Below are positions 9,628-18,972 of a stretch of DNA of 64,000 nucleotides, one piece after another (within the stretch, counting starts at the first letter, position 1; each line of letters starts with the position of its first letter). The notes beneath the pieces are model-generated. The model was not told where the DNA came from. It was given only the letters and a program-made list of their open reading frames with translations, and ran no database searches. The translations under genes and the position numbers were made by a program. This DNA is from Oleispira antarctica RB-8 (lineage in GTDB: Bacteria; Pseudomonadota; Gammaproteobacteria; Pseudomonadales; Oceanobacteraceae): contig FO203512.1 in assembly GCA_000967895.1 (NCBI GenBank), positions 2,255,350 through 2,319,349 of the forward strand, in the 5' to 3' direction.

Positions 9628-10563
9628 ATGAAGACATTAATCCTGCTATTTACTTTACTGCTTCCAGTCAGTTTATTGGCAAACGAGTGCAAACAGATTA
9701 ACTTTGGCTCGGTCGCCTGGACCGACGTGCAGACCACTACAGCCACCGCCAGTGAGCTACTGAAGCGCCTCGGATATGAGGTTGATAGCCACCAATTGAC
9801 AGTACCTGAGGTGTACCAGCAGCTTTCATCCGGCAAGCTCGACGTATTCCTGGGTAATTGGATGCCTACTATGGAACCGATTATTCAGCCTTATCTGAAT
9901 AACCAAAGCATTAAAGTGTTAGGCAAAAATCTGACCGGCGCTAAATACACGCTAGCGGTACCAGCGTATGTGTACGACGCTGGGGTGCGTTCATTTGCCG
10001 ATATTGTCCGTTTTAAAGATCAGTTTAAACACAAGCTTTATGGCATAGAAAAAGGCAACGATGGCAACGCCCTTTTGCTGGATGCCATTGCTAAAAATGA
10101 TTTTTCCCTGGGTAACTTCTCACTGATTGAATTACCCGAGCGCTTAATGCTGCATCAGGTAAAACGCCACATCCGCGACGGTGACTGGATTGCATTTCTC
10201 GCCTGGGCACCCCACCCAATGAATGAGAATTTTGATATTCGTTACCTCGAAGGTGGCGATGCTTATTTTGGTCAAAATCTCGGTGGCTCCACTGTTTATA
10301 CCAACGCTCGGGCTGATTTTCGTGCAGACTGCCCAAATGTTGCTAACCTACTCGACAACCTGAAGTTTTCACTGGAGATGGAAGGCGAAGTGATGAATAT
10401 GATCTTGAGTGAATTTGTACCCGCGGATCGCGCCGTACGCGATTGGATGTTTCGTAATCCGAATGTGGTAGCACAATGGCTAGAAGGTATCACAAACCGT
10501 CAGGGACAGCCGGTGGATGCCGCTAAACTCGCAGCAGACATGCAACTGACATTCAGTAGATAA
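9628..10563 (+). CDS. Periplasmic choline/glycine-betaine-binding protein (ChoX/OpuAC family), orphan
   Basis: 311 residues with a signal peptide cleaved after LLPVSLLA. The body is an OpuAC-type type II binding fold. Aromatic residues that form the quaternary-ammonium cage are visible in GSVAWTD, LGNWMP, AKYTLAVPAY and AFLAWAPHPM, arranged as in choline-binding ChoX. The protein would deliver choline or betaine to an ABC permease, but no permease or ATPase gene adjoins it. The gene looks richer in G+C than its neighbours and follows a transposon remnant, which suggests acquisition by transfer. Substrate (choline, acetylcholine or betaine) is inference. Confidence 0.85.
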   Translation: MKTLILLFTLLLPVSLLANECKQINFGSVAWTDVQTTTATASELLKRLGYEVDSHQLTVPEVYQQLSSGKLDVFLGNWMPTMEPIIQPYLNNQSIKVLGKNLTGAKYTLAVPAYVYDAGVRSFADIVRFKDQFKHKLYGIEKGNDGNALLLDAIAKNDFSLGNFSLIELPERLMLHQVKRHIRDGDWIAFLAWAPHPMNENFDIRYLEGGDAYFGQNLGGSTVYTNARADFRADCPNVANLLDNLKFSLEMEGEVMNMILSEFVPADRAVRDWMFRNPNVVAQWLEGITNRQGQPVDAAKLAADMQLTFSR

Positions 10564-10601
10564 CATAATCTCTGTTAATAAAACGCCTGCAAAAACGATC
10601 A

Positions 10602-10627
10602 GTAGGCCGAGTATTATCTCGGCCTAC
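10602..10627. terminator. Hairpin between choX-like gene and murB
   Basis: A perfect 10-base stem GTAGGCCGAG / CTCGGCCTAC around a TATTAT loop, midway between convergent genes. T-runs are weak on both sides (CGTTTTTG on the minus strand), so it may end murB transcription better than the plus-strand gene. Confidence 0.6.
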
Positions 10628-10689
10628 CGATAACAAAAACAAAAATTCCCGATAAACAGCAGCTAACCGAGCGAATAAACATAGATATT

Positions 10690-11790
10690 TTAACTGAACG
10701 GTTGTGGCTCTGGGTGTAACTGAATGCCAAACTTATTATTCACATCTGCTTGCACAGCTTGCTGAATATTAATTAAGTCTTGCTGTCTCGCGCCGGGCTT
10801 CAAGGTTAACACCAATGCTTGCTGATCGTGCATTTTGGCCAAGCCTAACGATTTACCTTTCCAGCCACACTGATCGATCAACCAACCTGCTGCAACTTTC
10901 ACCCGTTTTTCACTTCCTTCAACATTACCTTGAGCAATGCCCTGCACTGCATATACTGGCATATTAGGAAACTTGTTTAATAATTCATCCGCTTGAGATT
11001 TTGGAATAATAGGATTAGTAAAGAATGAACCTGCATTTGGAATTTTAGCAGGATCTGGCAGCTTACTATTACGCACGCCAATCACCCAATCAGCCACTTG
11101 CTGTGCTGTCAGTGATTCAGCGCTCTTATCCATACAAGTCGCAACAAACTTCTCGGCCATTTGTTTTAACGGCGCATAGGAAGTTTGTGGTTTGAATACT
11201 TTTGATAACCTAAAAATGACTCGGGTAATTAAGAAATCATTTTTAAATTGGTTTTTGAAGATAGAATCACGATACGAAAAATCACATTGATCAGCAGTAA
11301 AAGCCATCCACTGGCCAGTCGATAGCTGCAAACCCCGAACTTCTTCAATACACTGGCCAACCTCAACACCATAAGCGCCGATATTCTGAATAGGTGATGC
11401 GCCAACAGTTCCGGGAATGAGCGCTAAGTTTTCTAAACCGTAAGCGCCCAGCTCGATGGATTTCAAAACCCACTGATGCCAATTCAAACCCGCATCAACC
11501 GCATAAGTTATCGAATCATCATTTTCCGATAACTTTTCCACACCCTCCATAGCACTTTGAACAACTAAACCGGTTACTTTAGGCTGCACGATCATATTAC
11601 TGCCGCCGCCTAAAACCTTAATATTTAATTGTTGCTTATCAGCATAAGCCAATAAAGTTAATAATTCAGAAATGGATTTAAAGCGACTGAAGTACTCGGC
11701 CTTACCCGATAAGGAAAGGGTATTCAGTTTTGAAAGTTCAAAGTCAGAGATTGGCTTTACGGCTGATAGAATATTGGTTTGAGACTGCAT
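10690..11790 (-). CDS. murB: UDP-N-acetylenolpyruvoylglucosamine reductase (type I MurB)
   Basis: FAD-dependent reduction of UDP-GlcNAc-enolpyruvate to UDP-MurNAc in peptidoglycan synthesis. The 366-residue length and the presence of the third-domain insert identify the E. coli-like type I enzyme. FAD-binding segments GGGSNM and ALIPGTVGASPIQNIGAYG are intact. The insert motif YRDSIF, the catalytic Ser in PNAGSFFTNP, and the C-terminal Glu in LHPEPQ are present. It is the last gene of the envelope operon, two bases after the phosphatase gene. Confidence 0.97.
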   Translation of the reverse strand: MQSQTNILSAVKPISDFELSKLNTLSLSGKAEYFSRFKSISELLTLLAYADKQQLNIKVLGGGSNMIVQPKVTGLVVQSAMEGVEKLSENDDSITYAVDAGLNWHQWVLKSIELGAYGLENLALIPGTVGASPIQNIGAYGVEVGQCIEEVRGLQLSTGQWMAFTADQCDFSYRDSIFKNQFKNDFLITRVIFRLSKVFKPQTSYAPLKQMAEKFVATCMDKSAESLTAQQVADWVIGVRNSKLPDPAKIPNAGSFFTNPIIPKSQADELLNKFPNMPVYAVQGIAQGNVEGSEKRVKVAAGWLIDQCGWKGKSLGLAKMHDQQALVLTLKPGARQQDLINIQQAVQADVNNKFGIQLHPEPQPFS

Positions 11791-11792
11791 TA

Positions 11793-12302
11793 TTATTTCG
11801 ACTTAATATTCAGCTTATTGTTCGATTTGATATCTAAAATTAATTGCTCACAAGCGTCCTCTACCATATCCAGAACGGCCGAAAAACCATCTTCGCCACC
11901 GTAATAAGGATCAGGAACTTCTGTTAAACCTTGAGCTTTTAACCTGGGCGTTGAATAAGCTTCAAGAAATAATTCTGGCATCGTCTTAACATCACCAGAA
12001 GGAACGATCCCCTTTAGATTTTCTAAATTTGAATAATCCATCGCCAAAACATAATCAAATTCTAAAAAGTCTTCTGCGACAGCTTGGCGCGCTCGTAGGT
12101 GAGATAGATCATAATCACGCTTTCTCGCAGCAAGCTGCGAACGTAGATCTGGCTCCTTTCCAACATGCCAAGCGGCCGTACCAGCGCTATCCACTTCGAC
12201 AACATCCGATAAACCCGCCATCGCCAACTTGTGCTCAAGTACTCCATGAGCAGTTGGCGAACGACAGATATTACCTAAGCAAACAAATAAAACCTTGATC
12301 AT
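11793..12302 (-). CDS. Low-molecular-weight protein-tyrosine phosphatase
   Basis: 169 residues with the CX5R catalytic loop at the N-terminus (Cys8 to Arg14 in VCLGNICRSPTA) and the general-acid Asp in the C-terminal DPYYGG. Family members dephosphorylate tyrosine on bacterial proteins, including capsule tyrosine kinases, but no such kinase is nearby. Its start codon overlaps the Trm112-like gene stop (TAATG), showing translational coupling. In Pseudomonas kdsB lies between these two genes; here it does not. Confidence 0.93.
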   Translation of the reverse strand: MIKVLFVCLGNICRSPTAHGVLEHKLAMAGLSDVVEVDSAGTAAWHVGKEPDLRSQLAARKRDYDLSHLRARQAVAEDFLEFDYVLAMDYSNLENLKGIVPSGDVKTMPELFLEAYSTPRLKAQGLTEVPDPYYGGEDGFSAVLDMVEDACEQLILDIKSNNKLNIKSK

Positions 12303-12496
12303 TAGCGCTTAGCTTTTTCTAACTTTTCTTCTTCGCCCATTTGGCGAGCTTCTTGCTCTAGCATCACCGGCACACCATCGCGTATAGGAAAAGCTAAACC
12401 ATCAAACGTGCATAATAATTCTTGCGCTTCTTTATCCAATTTTAATTGGCCCTTACAGTTTGGGCAAACCAACATCGCCGCTAATTGCTTATCCAT
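12302..12496 (-). CDS. Trm112-family small zinc-ribbon-like protein (YcaR type)
   Basis: 64 residues: MDKQLAAMLVCPNCKGQL at the N-terminus with a CPxCKG knuckle, followed by the family signature LLCTFDGLAFPIRDGVPVML. The second Cys pair of the ribbon is reduced to one, as is common in bacterial members. The role is not established; the gene travels with lpxK in many gammaproteobacteria. Confidence 0.9.
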   Translation of the reverse strand: MDKQLAAMLVCPNCKGQLKLDKEAQELLCTFDGLAFPIRDGVPVMLEQEARQMGEEEKLEKAKR

Positions 12497-12514
12497 TATT
12501 AATCCTCTTTATCA

Positions 12515-13519
12515 CTAACATTTATTACTCTGAACAAGAGTCGCTAGATCATTTATTAATGTTGTTTCAATGTATGTATTTAAGCGGGCATTCACTTCGA
12601 GGTACCACATATTTACATCAGCAAATGCCGCGCACTTAACCCAATCTTTTTCTGTCATAACGAGCTGTGTTGAAAATTCATCAGCCCAATTCAAATCTAC
12701 CGGAGTAAATGCATGATGATCTGCAAATACATGATCACAATGCTTAACGGACAACTCATCCAACGTAGAAAAAAAACGTTGCGGATTACCGATGCCAGCC
12801 AACGCGTGTGTATTTTTACCCGCAAAGAAATCTAAATTTCTACGCTCACTCGTCTTAGCATTCACCCAAGCCGACGGGACTATCTCCATACCATTAGCTA
12901 ACACATCAGAACCGTTGAGAATAACGGCATCAACTGAGTTTAAACGCCAGGAACCTTCGCGCAAAGGTCCCGCAGGCAATAACCAACCATTACCCAAGTT
13001 ACGCACAGCGTCCAGCACTACGATTTCATAATCACGCGCCATTTTATAATGCTGCAAACCATCATCCGAGAGAATTAAATCTATTCCCTGCTGTGATAAT
13101 AACTTAATCGCCGCATTCCGATCTGGGCCAATCACTACCGGACAATCTAGACGATCACGTAATAATTTAGGTTCATCGCCTACGATATTAGCAGCTTCAT
13201 GTTTAGCTAAAGCATAAGGATAATACGGTGCATTGCTACCATAGCCTCGACTAATAATTCCGACACGAATACCCACGTGGTTAAGCTGTTCAACCAAGTG
13301 GCAAACTAACGGCGTTTTTCCCGTACCGCCGACATTAACATTTCCAATCACCACAACGGGAATTGAATTATTTTTGCTCGCTCGCACGACACGAGTTAGC
13401 CATAAACGACGAGCATGACTCAAAAGAAAGAAAAGTCCACTCAGTGGCAACAACCAACCATTCCACCATTTATGGCTATACCAACTTTTCTCAATGCGAG
13501 CAGAGAGACGATCAAGCAT
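12515..13519 (-). CDS. lpxK: Tetraacyldisaccharide 4'-kinase
   Basis: Phosphorylates the 4' position of the lipid A disaccharide at the inner membrane. The ATG at 13519 gives 334 residues starting MLDRLSARIEKSW and overlaps the msbA stop by eight bases; further in-frame ATGs lie at 13525 and 13531. An N-terminal membrane-associated helix (GWLLPLSGLFFLLSHA) precedes the P-loop GNVNVGGTGKTP near residue 60. SDDGLQHY, which contains the catalytic Asp region, is present. Coupled to msbA, the lipid A flippase. Confidence 0.96.
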   Translation of the reverse strand: MLDRLSARIEKSWYSHKWWNGWLLPLSGLFFLLSHARRLWLTRVVRASKNNSIPVVVIGNVNVGGTGKTPLVCHLVEQLNHVGIRVGIISRGYGSNAPYYPYALAKHEAANIVGDEPKLLRDRLDCPVVIGPDRNAAIKLLSQQGIDLILSDDGLQHYKMARDYEIVVLDAVRNLGNGWLLPAGPLREGSWRLNSVDAVILNGSDVLANGMEIVPSAWVNAKTSERRNLDFFAGKNTHALAGIGNPQRFFSTLDELSVKHCDHVFADHHAFTPVDLNWADEFSTQLVMTEKDWVKCAAFADVNMWYLEVNARLNTYIETTLINDLATLVQSNKC

Positions 13520-15263
13520 TTTCATTTTCATGGAATTGCATATCATGCAAGTTGGCATACGCGCCCTTGGCAGCTAACAATTCGCCATGTGTGCCGCGTT
13601 CAATAATTTCACCTTTTTCCATCACCCAAATCTGATCAGCATTTTCAATCGTGCTTAATCGATGAGCGATAACAAAAGTGGTTCGCCCCTTCATGACTTC
13701 TTCCATTGCACTTTGAATATGACGCTCAGACTCTGTATCCAATGCCGAGGTTGCTTCATCCAAAATAAGTACCGGAGAGTTTTTCAAGATAGCGCGAGCA
13801 ATCGCAATACGTTGGCGCTGGCCTCCAGACAATAAAACACCGTTATCACCAATTATCGTATCGTAGCCATGACTCATTTGAACAATAAACTCATCCGCAT
13901 GCGCCGCTTTTGCCGCCGTAATCACTTCTTCTCGGGTTTTTCCTTTCAACTCGCCATAGGCAATATTTTCCAGCACGGTGCTATTAAATAACATAACCTG
14001 CTGACTTACGACGGAGACATTTTTGCGCAAGCTGGCAAGCGTAAGGTCTTCTATTTTATGACCGTCAAGTAAAATACTGCCTTGCTGGGCTTGATAAAAT
14101 CGAGGCAACAAGGTCATCAAGGTTGTTTTTCCACCACCCGAACGCCCCACCAACGCATACGACTTACCCGCTTTGGCGGTTGCATTAAGTGATTTCAAGA
14201 CCCAATCATCTGAACTCGGATATTTAAAACTTAAATTATTAATTTCAACATCGCCACGAGCATTTACCAAATCAAAATGACCTTCGTCTTTCTCACCTTC
14301 GCTGTCTAATACGGTAAAAATTGACTCGGCACCTACCATGCCTTTTTGCACAACCGAGTTAATATCGGTCAGCGCGCGTAAAGGCTTAGCAATTAAAGAT
14401 GCCGCCGTAATGAAGGTCATGAATTCACCTGCACTCATGCTCTGGTTCAATACACGCTCAAACATCATATAAATCATAACCCCCAAACCCAGCGCAATTA
14501 TCTGCTGGTTTAAAGGAACGTTAATGGCATTCGTCAGTGCAAATTTTAGAGCTTGCTTGCGATTATCTTCACTGGCTTTATTGAAACGAGCACTTTCGAA
14601 ATCCTGACCACCAAAGGTTCGCACTTCTCGATAAGCGGTAATCGATTCATTGGTGACCTGAGTTACGTTACCCACAGACTGCTGGATGCGTTTACTGTAT
14701 TTACGAAAAAATTTACTCGCGAAAGACACAAGAGCACCAATAATAGGCGCCAGTGCTAAAAAGATGAGGGTCAGAGTCCAATCGAGATAGATTAAATAAC
14801 CCATCAAAAAGATAACCGTTAAACCGTCTTGCACCAAGGTAGTGAGCGCTTTTGTCGCGGCGCCGGTTACTTGATCAACATCGAAGATAACGCGAGAAAT
14901 TAACCGCCCCGTCGATTCACCATCATAATAATTACTGGGTAGCGTTAGCATATGGTTAAACAATACGGTGCGTAAACTGTGCACGACACCACGCCCTACT
15001 CGCGCAATAAAATACTTGCCTAAAAAGGTTCCAAGTCCACGATAAGCAAATATCACGATCAAGGTAACAATAACAAAATGAGCGTCTTCAGGTTTAGGGT
15101 TGGCGAGTACTTCGGTGATCTGCCCCATCATCCAAGAAAGTGCGGGGGCCGCCGAAGCGAACAACACAAAACCAAGAATGGCAACTAAAAATGAACCTAT
15201 AAAAGGCTTAACATAGGTCAGCAGACGCCCATAGAGGCGTCGTATCGATACTTGTTCTGACAT
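13512..15263 (-). CDS. msbA: Lipid A export ABC transporter, fused permease and ATPase
   Basis: 583 residues: six-helix type IV exporter domain (about 1-320), then an ATPase domain with Walker A GRSGGGKTT, signature LSGGQRQR, Walker B LILDEATSALD and the H-loop IAHRLSTI. It flips core-lipid A across the inner membrane as a homodimer. The position between exbD and lpxK supports MsbA rather than a drug exporter. Confidence 0.95.
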   Translation of the reverse strand: MSEQVSIRRLYGRLLTYVKPFIGSFLVAILGFVLFASAAPALSWMMGQITEVLANPKPEDAHFVIVTLIVIFAYRGLGTFLGKYFIARVGRGVVHSLRTVLFNHMLTLPSNYYDGESTGRLISRVIFDVDQVTGAATKALTTLVQDGLTVIFLMGYLIYLDWTLTLIFLALAPIIGALVSFASKFFRKYSKRIQQSVGNVTQVTNESITAYREVRTFGGQDFESARFNKASEDNRKQALKFALTNAINVPLNQQIIALGLGVMIYMMFERVLNQSMSAGEFMTFITAASLIAKPLRALTDINSVVQKGMVGAESIFTVLDSEGEKDEGHFDLVNARGDVEINNLSFKYPSSDDWVLKSLNATAKAGKSYALVGRSGGGKTTLMTLLPRFYQAQQGSILLDGHKIEDLTLASLRKNVSVVSQQVMLFNSTVLENIAYGELKGKTREEVITAAKAAHADEFIVQMSHGYDTIIGDNGVLLSGGQRQRIAIARAILKNSPVLILDEATSALDTESERHIQSAMEEVMKGRTTFVIAHRLSTIENADQIWVMEKGEIIERGTHGELLAAKGAYANLHDMQFHENENA

Positions 15264-15266
15264 TGA

Positions 15267-15686
15267 TTATTCCGCGCTAACGTGACGAGTAGTAATACTG
15301 AGGTTTACAAAACCCGTTTGTCCTGCGGCATCCATTGCACGCACAACTGCTTGGTGGGGAGTATTAGCGTCGGCCGTTATCGTAACTGGCAAGCCCTTTT
15401 CTCCATTCGCAGCCTTAACTAAACCACGCTTTAAGGTATCTAGCTGATTATTAATCAAGGTTTTATCATTGATCGAATAACTACCCGAAGCCGTGATAAT
15501 AATTTCTAATCGATTAGTCGCTACCGGCTGCTGCTCTGCGCTCGCTTCTGGCAAATCTATGCTTAAATGATTTTCCTTAGTAAAGGTCGTCGAGACCATA
15601 AAAAAAATCAGCAGCAAGAATACGACGTCAATCAAAGGTGTAAGATTAACTTCCACCATTTCTTTATTTTGACGTTTGAAATTCAC
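15267..15686 (-). CDS. ExbD/TolR-family biopolymer transport protein
   Basis: 139 residues with one N-terminal transmembrane helix containing the proton-carrying Asp20 (NLTPLIDVVFLLLIFF) and a periplasmic domain. With the ExbB-like protein upstream it forms a proton-driven motor. Linkage to comEC, msbA and lpxK is conserved in pseudomonads, but what the motor drives there is not established. It ends three bases before msbA. Confidence 0.93.
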   Translation of the reverse strand: MNFKRQNKEMVEVNLTPLIDVVFLLLIFFMVSTTFTKENHLSIDLPEASAEQQPVATNRLEIIITASGSYSINDKTLINNQLDTLKRGLVKAANGEKGLPVTITADANTPHQAVVRAMDAAGQTGFVNLSITTRHVSAE

Positions 15687-15688
15687 AG

Positions 15689-16336
15689 TTAAACTCCAAC
15701 CGGTTGCTGACTCTCTGGAGCATCCACAACTTCACGCTCACCGTGTAAGACATCAACCAATTTTAAAGACTCTTGCTCCATAAAAACAACTACTTCATCA
15801 ACGCGGCGTTGTAGCATTCGATGACAAATCAAAGCCGGTATCGCAATCGACAGACCCGCCGCGGTTGTTACTAAGGCTTCTGAAATACCGCCAGCTAACA
15901 TTCCCGCTTGACCTGTACCCGCTAACATAATTTCAGAGAATACTTTAATCATACCAATGACCGTACCTAACAATCCCATCAACGGTGCGACAGCAGCAAT
16001 AGTCCCCAAAGCATTTAAATAGCGCTCCATTTCATGAATTTCATGACTGGCCACTTCCTGAATGCTTTCCTTCATAATGTCACGACCATGCTTTGAATTC
16101 ATCAAGCCTGCCGCTAATACTCGACCCAAGGGTGAATTATCGCGTAACTCTTTAATACGCGCGCCATCAAGCTGGTTGCTTTTCATCCACCCCCAAACTT
16201 GACCTAATAGATTGGCCGGAGCAATTTGACTGGTGCGTAACGTCCAAAAACGTTCGCTGGAAATAGCTGCCGCTAATACTGAACAAATGATGATCGGAAT
16301 CATCATCCAACCGCCACTCTGGATGATCTCAAACAC
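15689..16336 (-). CDS. ExbB/TolQ/MotA-family proton channel protein
   Basis: The GTG at 16336 preceded by AGGAG at the right distance gives 215 residues starting FEIIQSGGWMMIP, matching the usual family N-terminus; the longer frame to 16441 lacks such support. Three transmembrane helices are visible: near residues 10-30, about 115-135 (MGLLGTVIGMIKVF), and about 155-180 (EALVTTAAGLSIAIPAL). It partners the ExbD protein two bases downstream. Confidence 0.92.
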   Translation of the reverse strand: MFEIIQSGGWMMIPIIICSVLAAAISSERFWTLRTSQIAPANLLGQVWGWMKSNQLDGARIKELRDNSPLGRVLAAGLMNSKHGRDIMKESIQEVASHEIHEMERYLNALGTIAAVAPLMGLLGTVIGMIKVFSEIMLAGTGQAGMLAGGISEALVTTAAGLSIAIPALICHRMLQRRVDEVVVFMEQESLKLVDVLHGEREVVDAPESQQPVGV

Positions 16337-16442
16337 AGGTAAATCTCCTAACAACATGAACTTATTATGATTTATGGGCGCTACTTTAGCACAAGCTTGA
16401 TCTACAGCTCTATACTCAGATGCAATGAATGCGTGGATCAAA

Positions 16443-18890
16443 TCACATTTGTTGCCAGTTTTGCCGCCATACCGGTGAATTTTTTTGACGCCAACGAGTG
16501 ACTGACATTATTTCAGTCAAGTTTATTTCTATCGCGCCAGAATCCGCAGTATTGTAAAGCGGTATTGAATGGTGCTTAAAACGCGTTAGTACACTGCTGT
16601 GCGGATGATGGAAACGATTTTTAAAACCACTTGAAACAACTGCTATTTGAGGATTAACAGCCATCAACCACTCTTTGCTCGAACTGCTTTTACTGCCGTG
16701 ATGCCCCACAATTAATACATCCGATTTCAACTCATCACCATAAGTTGCCAGTAATAGTCTTTCTGCTTTCTTATCAATATCCCCTGGCAATAGAATTCTT
16801 TTAGCGCCCATCTCAATTTGAATAACGCAAGATTGATTGTTATCACTGGCATTAGCCATTTGATAATGGAAAACTCGCCAGCGATTTAACTCCCCTCCTA
16901 ACGATTTCCAACCTTTTACATCATGACAATTATTATGCTGTTGCTGGCGTGGTTGTCCTGCATACGTCAATACTGGAACTATTTTACGCCGCAACCCCGC
17001 CTCACCACCGGCATGATCATTATCAGAATGACTGACAAACAACACATCCAGCTTTTGCCCGCTAAACGCTAAAATATTCTTTGCAACGACCGCATCCCCC
17101 AAACTAAAGCCTGATCGAAATTGCGCACCGGTATCATACAGCCATGAGCTCTGCACCGAGGCGTCATGCTTTGCGTCAGAAACAGAACCATAAACCGCTA
17201 ATCCCTGCCCCACATCAAAGATAATTAATTTTTCATTATTAACCGCAGTCGGTAAGAAAAAGACACTAACAAGAATCAGCAAGCTTAATCGTTTAAAAGG
17301 AGCACCGGTTAACCAAAGAGTCAGAAAGACCAATGGAAACAAAAGAAACAACCAAGCACCTGCAGGTTTATATACCAGCCACGAAGGCAACAGCGATATT
17401 TGATGGAGAAAGTCCATAGTACTGTTTAACACGACATTTAACACATCGACGACCATGCCGTCGGGCCAGATAAAGGCAAGCATCGCCATTGGCATGACCA
17501 CAAACCCTAATAATGGAATGGCAACTATATTAGTGAAAAAAGACAATGCTGATTGAGGCTGCTGAAACATCCATAACAGAGGCATTAACGCGATGAATAC
17601 AACCCATTGAGGATGATACAGCAGTTTGATTTTCTCAAGTACGCTTTCAGATATTTTACCCGATGCCTGTGTAGCAAGTATTGGCGTAAGAGATGGCACT
17701 ATAAGAGACGCCTTTGCAGAAGAAACTTGCCCAGAAGCATCTTTAATAGAAGATGAACGATGACCAATTTGTCCACCATAAGTCATCAATAGAGCCCCTA
17801 CCGCAGCAAAAGAGAACCAAAAACCAATAAATAAAATACTCAAAGGATTAATTATTAACACCAGCAGAATAACCCAGAGCCAAGTATCAAACAGCGACCA
17901 ATGACTGCGTAAATAAATAACACAAATACCAAGGCCCAGCATCAGGCCTGCTCGCTGAATGGCCAATCCCATTCCTGCCATATAGGCATAAACAGCGCAT
18001 GCCAATAGCAGTATAATGGGGGTTAACTTAAACAACATAGATGCACGAGGAAAAAACAACAAGACCTCCAACCGTATCAATAGGTACCACAGACTTGTCA
18101 CCATAAAAACTAAGAAGCCAACATGAAGCCCACTCACAATCAGCAAATGAATGGTTCCGGTTAGCTGAAAGTCCAGCCATTGTTCTTTGGGTAAATACCC
18201 AGACTCACCAAACAGTAGTGCAGGTACCAACTGCCCAGCGGGGCCCTCCATAGACGCGGCGCGCTGAATCCATTCTTCTCGCAGCACTATCAATTGGCTA
18301 CGCCAGCCTTGCGCCATACCGACCAGTTCATGGTTGAGCAAGTACCCCGACGCATCAATTCCACGACTTAATTGCCAGGCCTCATAATCAAAACCCCAAG
18401 GATTTATAAAACTGTAAGGGGCTCGTAGCTTTGCAGTAAACGTTAACTGTGAGCCGCAAGGGATTTTAGCCTCAAGTTTCTGATTGTCTTGATCGGTACT
18501 ATTTCTATTTGAGCTACGATAAAAACTCAGCGCCAAGCGCTTTAATGACGGCAAAGATTTTTCAGTAGAACTGAGCGAATCGACTCGTAGTAACAATTTT
18601 TCCACATTGTTACTTGCGTCACTGCAGCCAATCACTTCCCCATACCCTGTGACCACAACACCCGATAAATTAGCATCAAGACGACTGTGCAAGCGCTCAA
18701 ATAACCAAAACTGGCTATAATAAGCTGAGAGAAGAACACATAATACAGCGAGAGCGCGTACACGCCATGGACTTGAACTTGATCCAAACACCACCGCGAC
18801 AACCAACAACACCAATAATCCACATTGCTCAGATTGAAACTGTATTGACACAAATAACGCTAAAATAGCACTAACTAAACAGAGTCTCAT
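16443..18890 (-). CDS. comEC: ComEC/Rec2-family DNA uptake channel
   Basis: About 815 residues from the ATG at 18890 (AGGGG upstream; a GTG at 18896 is also in frame). Domain order is N-terminal DUF4131 with two helices, the multi-helix competence domain (IHLLIVSGLHVGFLVFMVTS near 255, LGFVVMPMAMLAFIWP near 480), then a metallo-beta-lactamase-like domain with HSDNDHAGGE and GHHGSKSSSS. It carries single-stranded DNA across the inner membrane in natural transformation. It heads the operon running to murB. Confidence 0.95.
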   Translation of the reverse strand: MRLCLVSAILALFVSIQFQSEQCGLLVLLVVAVVFGSSSSPWRVRALAVLCVLLSAYYSQFWLFERLHSRLDANLSGVVVTGYGEVIGCSDASNNVEKLLLRVDSLSSTEKSLPSLKRLALSFYRSSNRNSTDQDNQKLEAKIPCGSQLTFTAKLRAPYSFINPWGFDYEAWQLSRGIDASGYLLNHELVGMAQGWRSQLIVLREEWIQRAASMEGPAGQLVPALLFGESGYLPKEQWLDFQLTGTIHLLIVSGLHVGFLVFMVTSLWYLLIRLEVLLFFPRASMLFKLTPIILLLACAVYAYMAGMGLAIQRAGLMLGLGICVIYLRSHWSLFDTWLWVILLVLIINPLSILFIGFWFSFAAVGALLMTYGGQIGHRSSSIKDASGQVSSAKASLIVPSLTPILATQASGKISESVLEKIKLLYHPQWVVFIALMPLLWMFQQPQSALSFFTNIVAIPLLGFVVMPMAMLAFIWPDGMVVDVLNVVLNSTMDFLHQISLLPSWLVYKPAGAWLFLLFPLVFLTLWLTGAPFKRLSLLILVSVFFLPTAVNNEKLIIFDVGQGLAVYGSVSDAKHDASVQSSWLYDTGAQFRSGFSLGDAVVAKNILAFSGQKLDVLFVSHSDNDHAGGEAGLRRKIVPVLTYAGQPRQQQHNNCHDVKGWKSLGGELNRWRVFHYQMANASDNNQSCVIQIEMGAKRILLPGDIDKKAERLLLATYGDELKSDVLIVGHHGSKSSSSKEWLMAVNPQIAVVSSGFKNRFHHPHSSVLTRFKHHSIPLYNTADSGAIEINLTEIMSVTRWRQKNSPVWRQNWQQM

Positions 18891-18972
18891 TGCCACCCCT
18901 GACGATTATGGGCATAATCCAGCCCATAATCAGCATGGCAGATATCGCTGAAACCACAAAAGAAATGAGCAA

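Noticed and set aside
15267-16336. Calling the exbB-exbD pair next to msbA an iron-uptake TonB motor
   Set aside because: No tonB or receptor gene adjoins it, and its place beside comEC and lpxK is conserved in pseudomonads with no known iron role.
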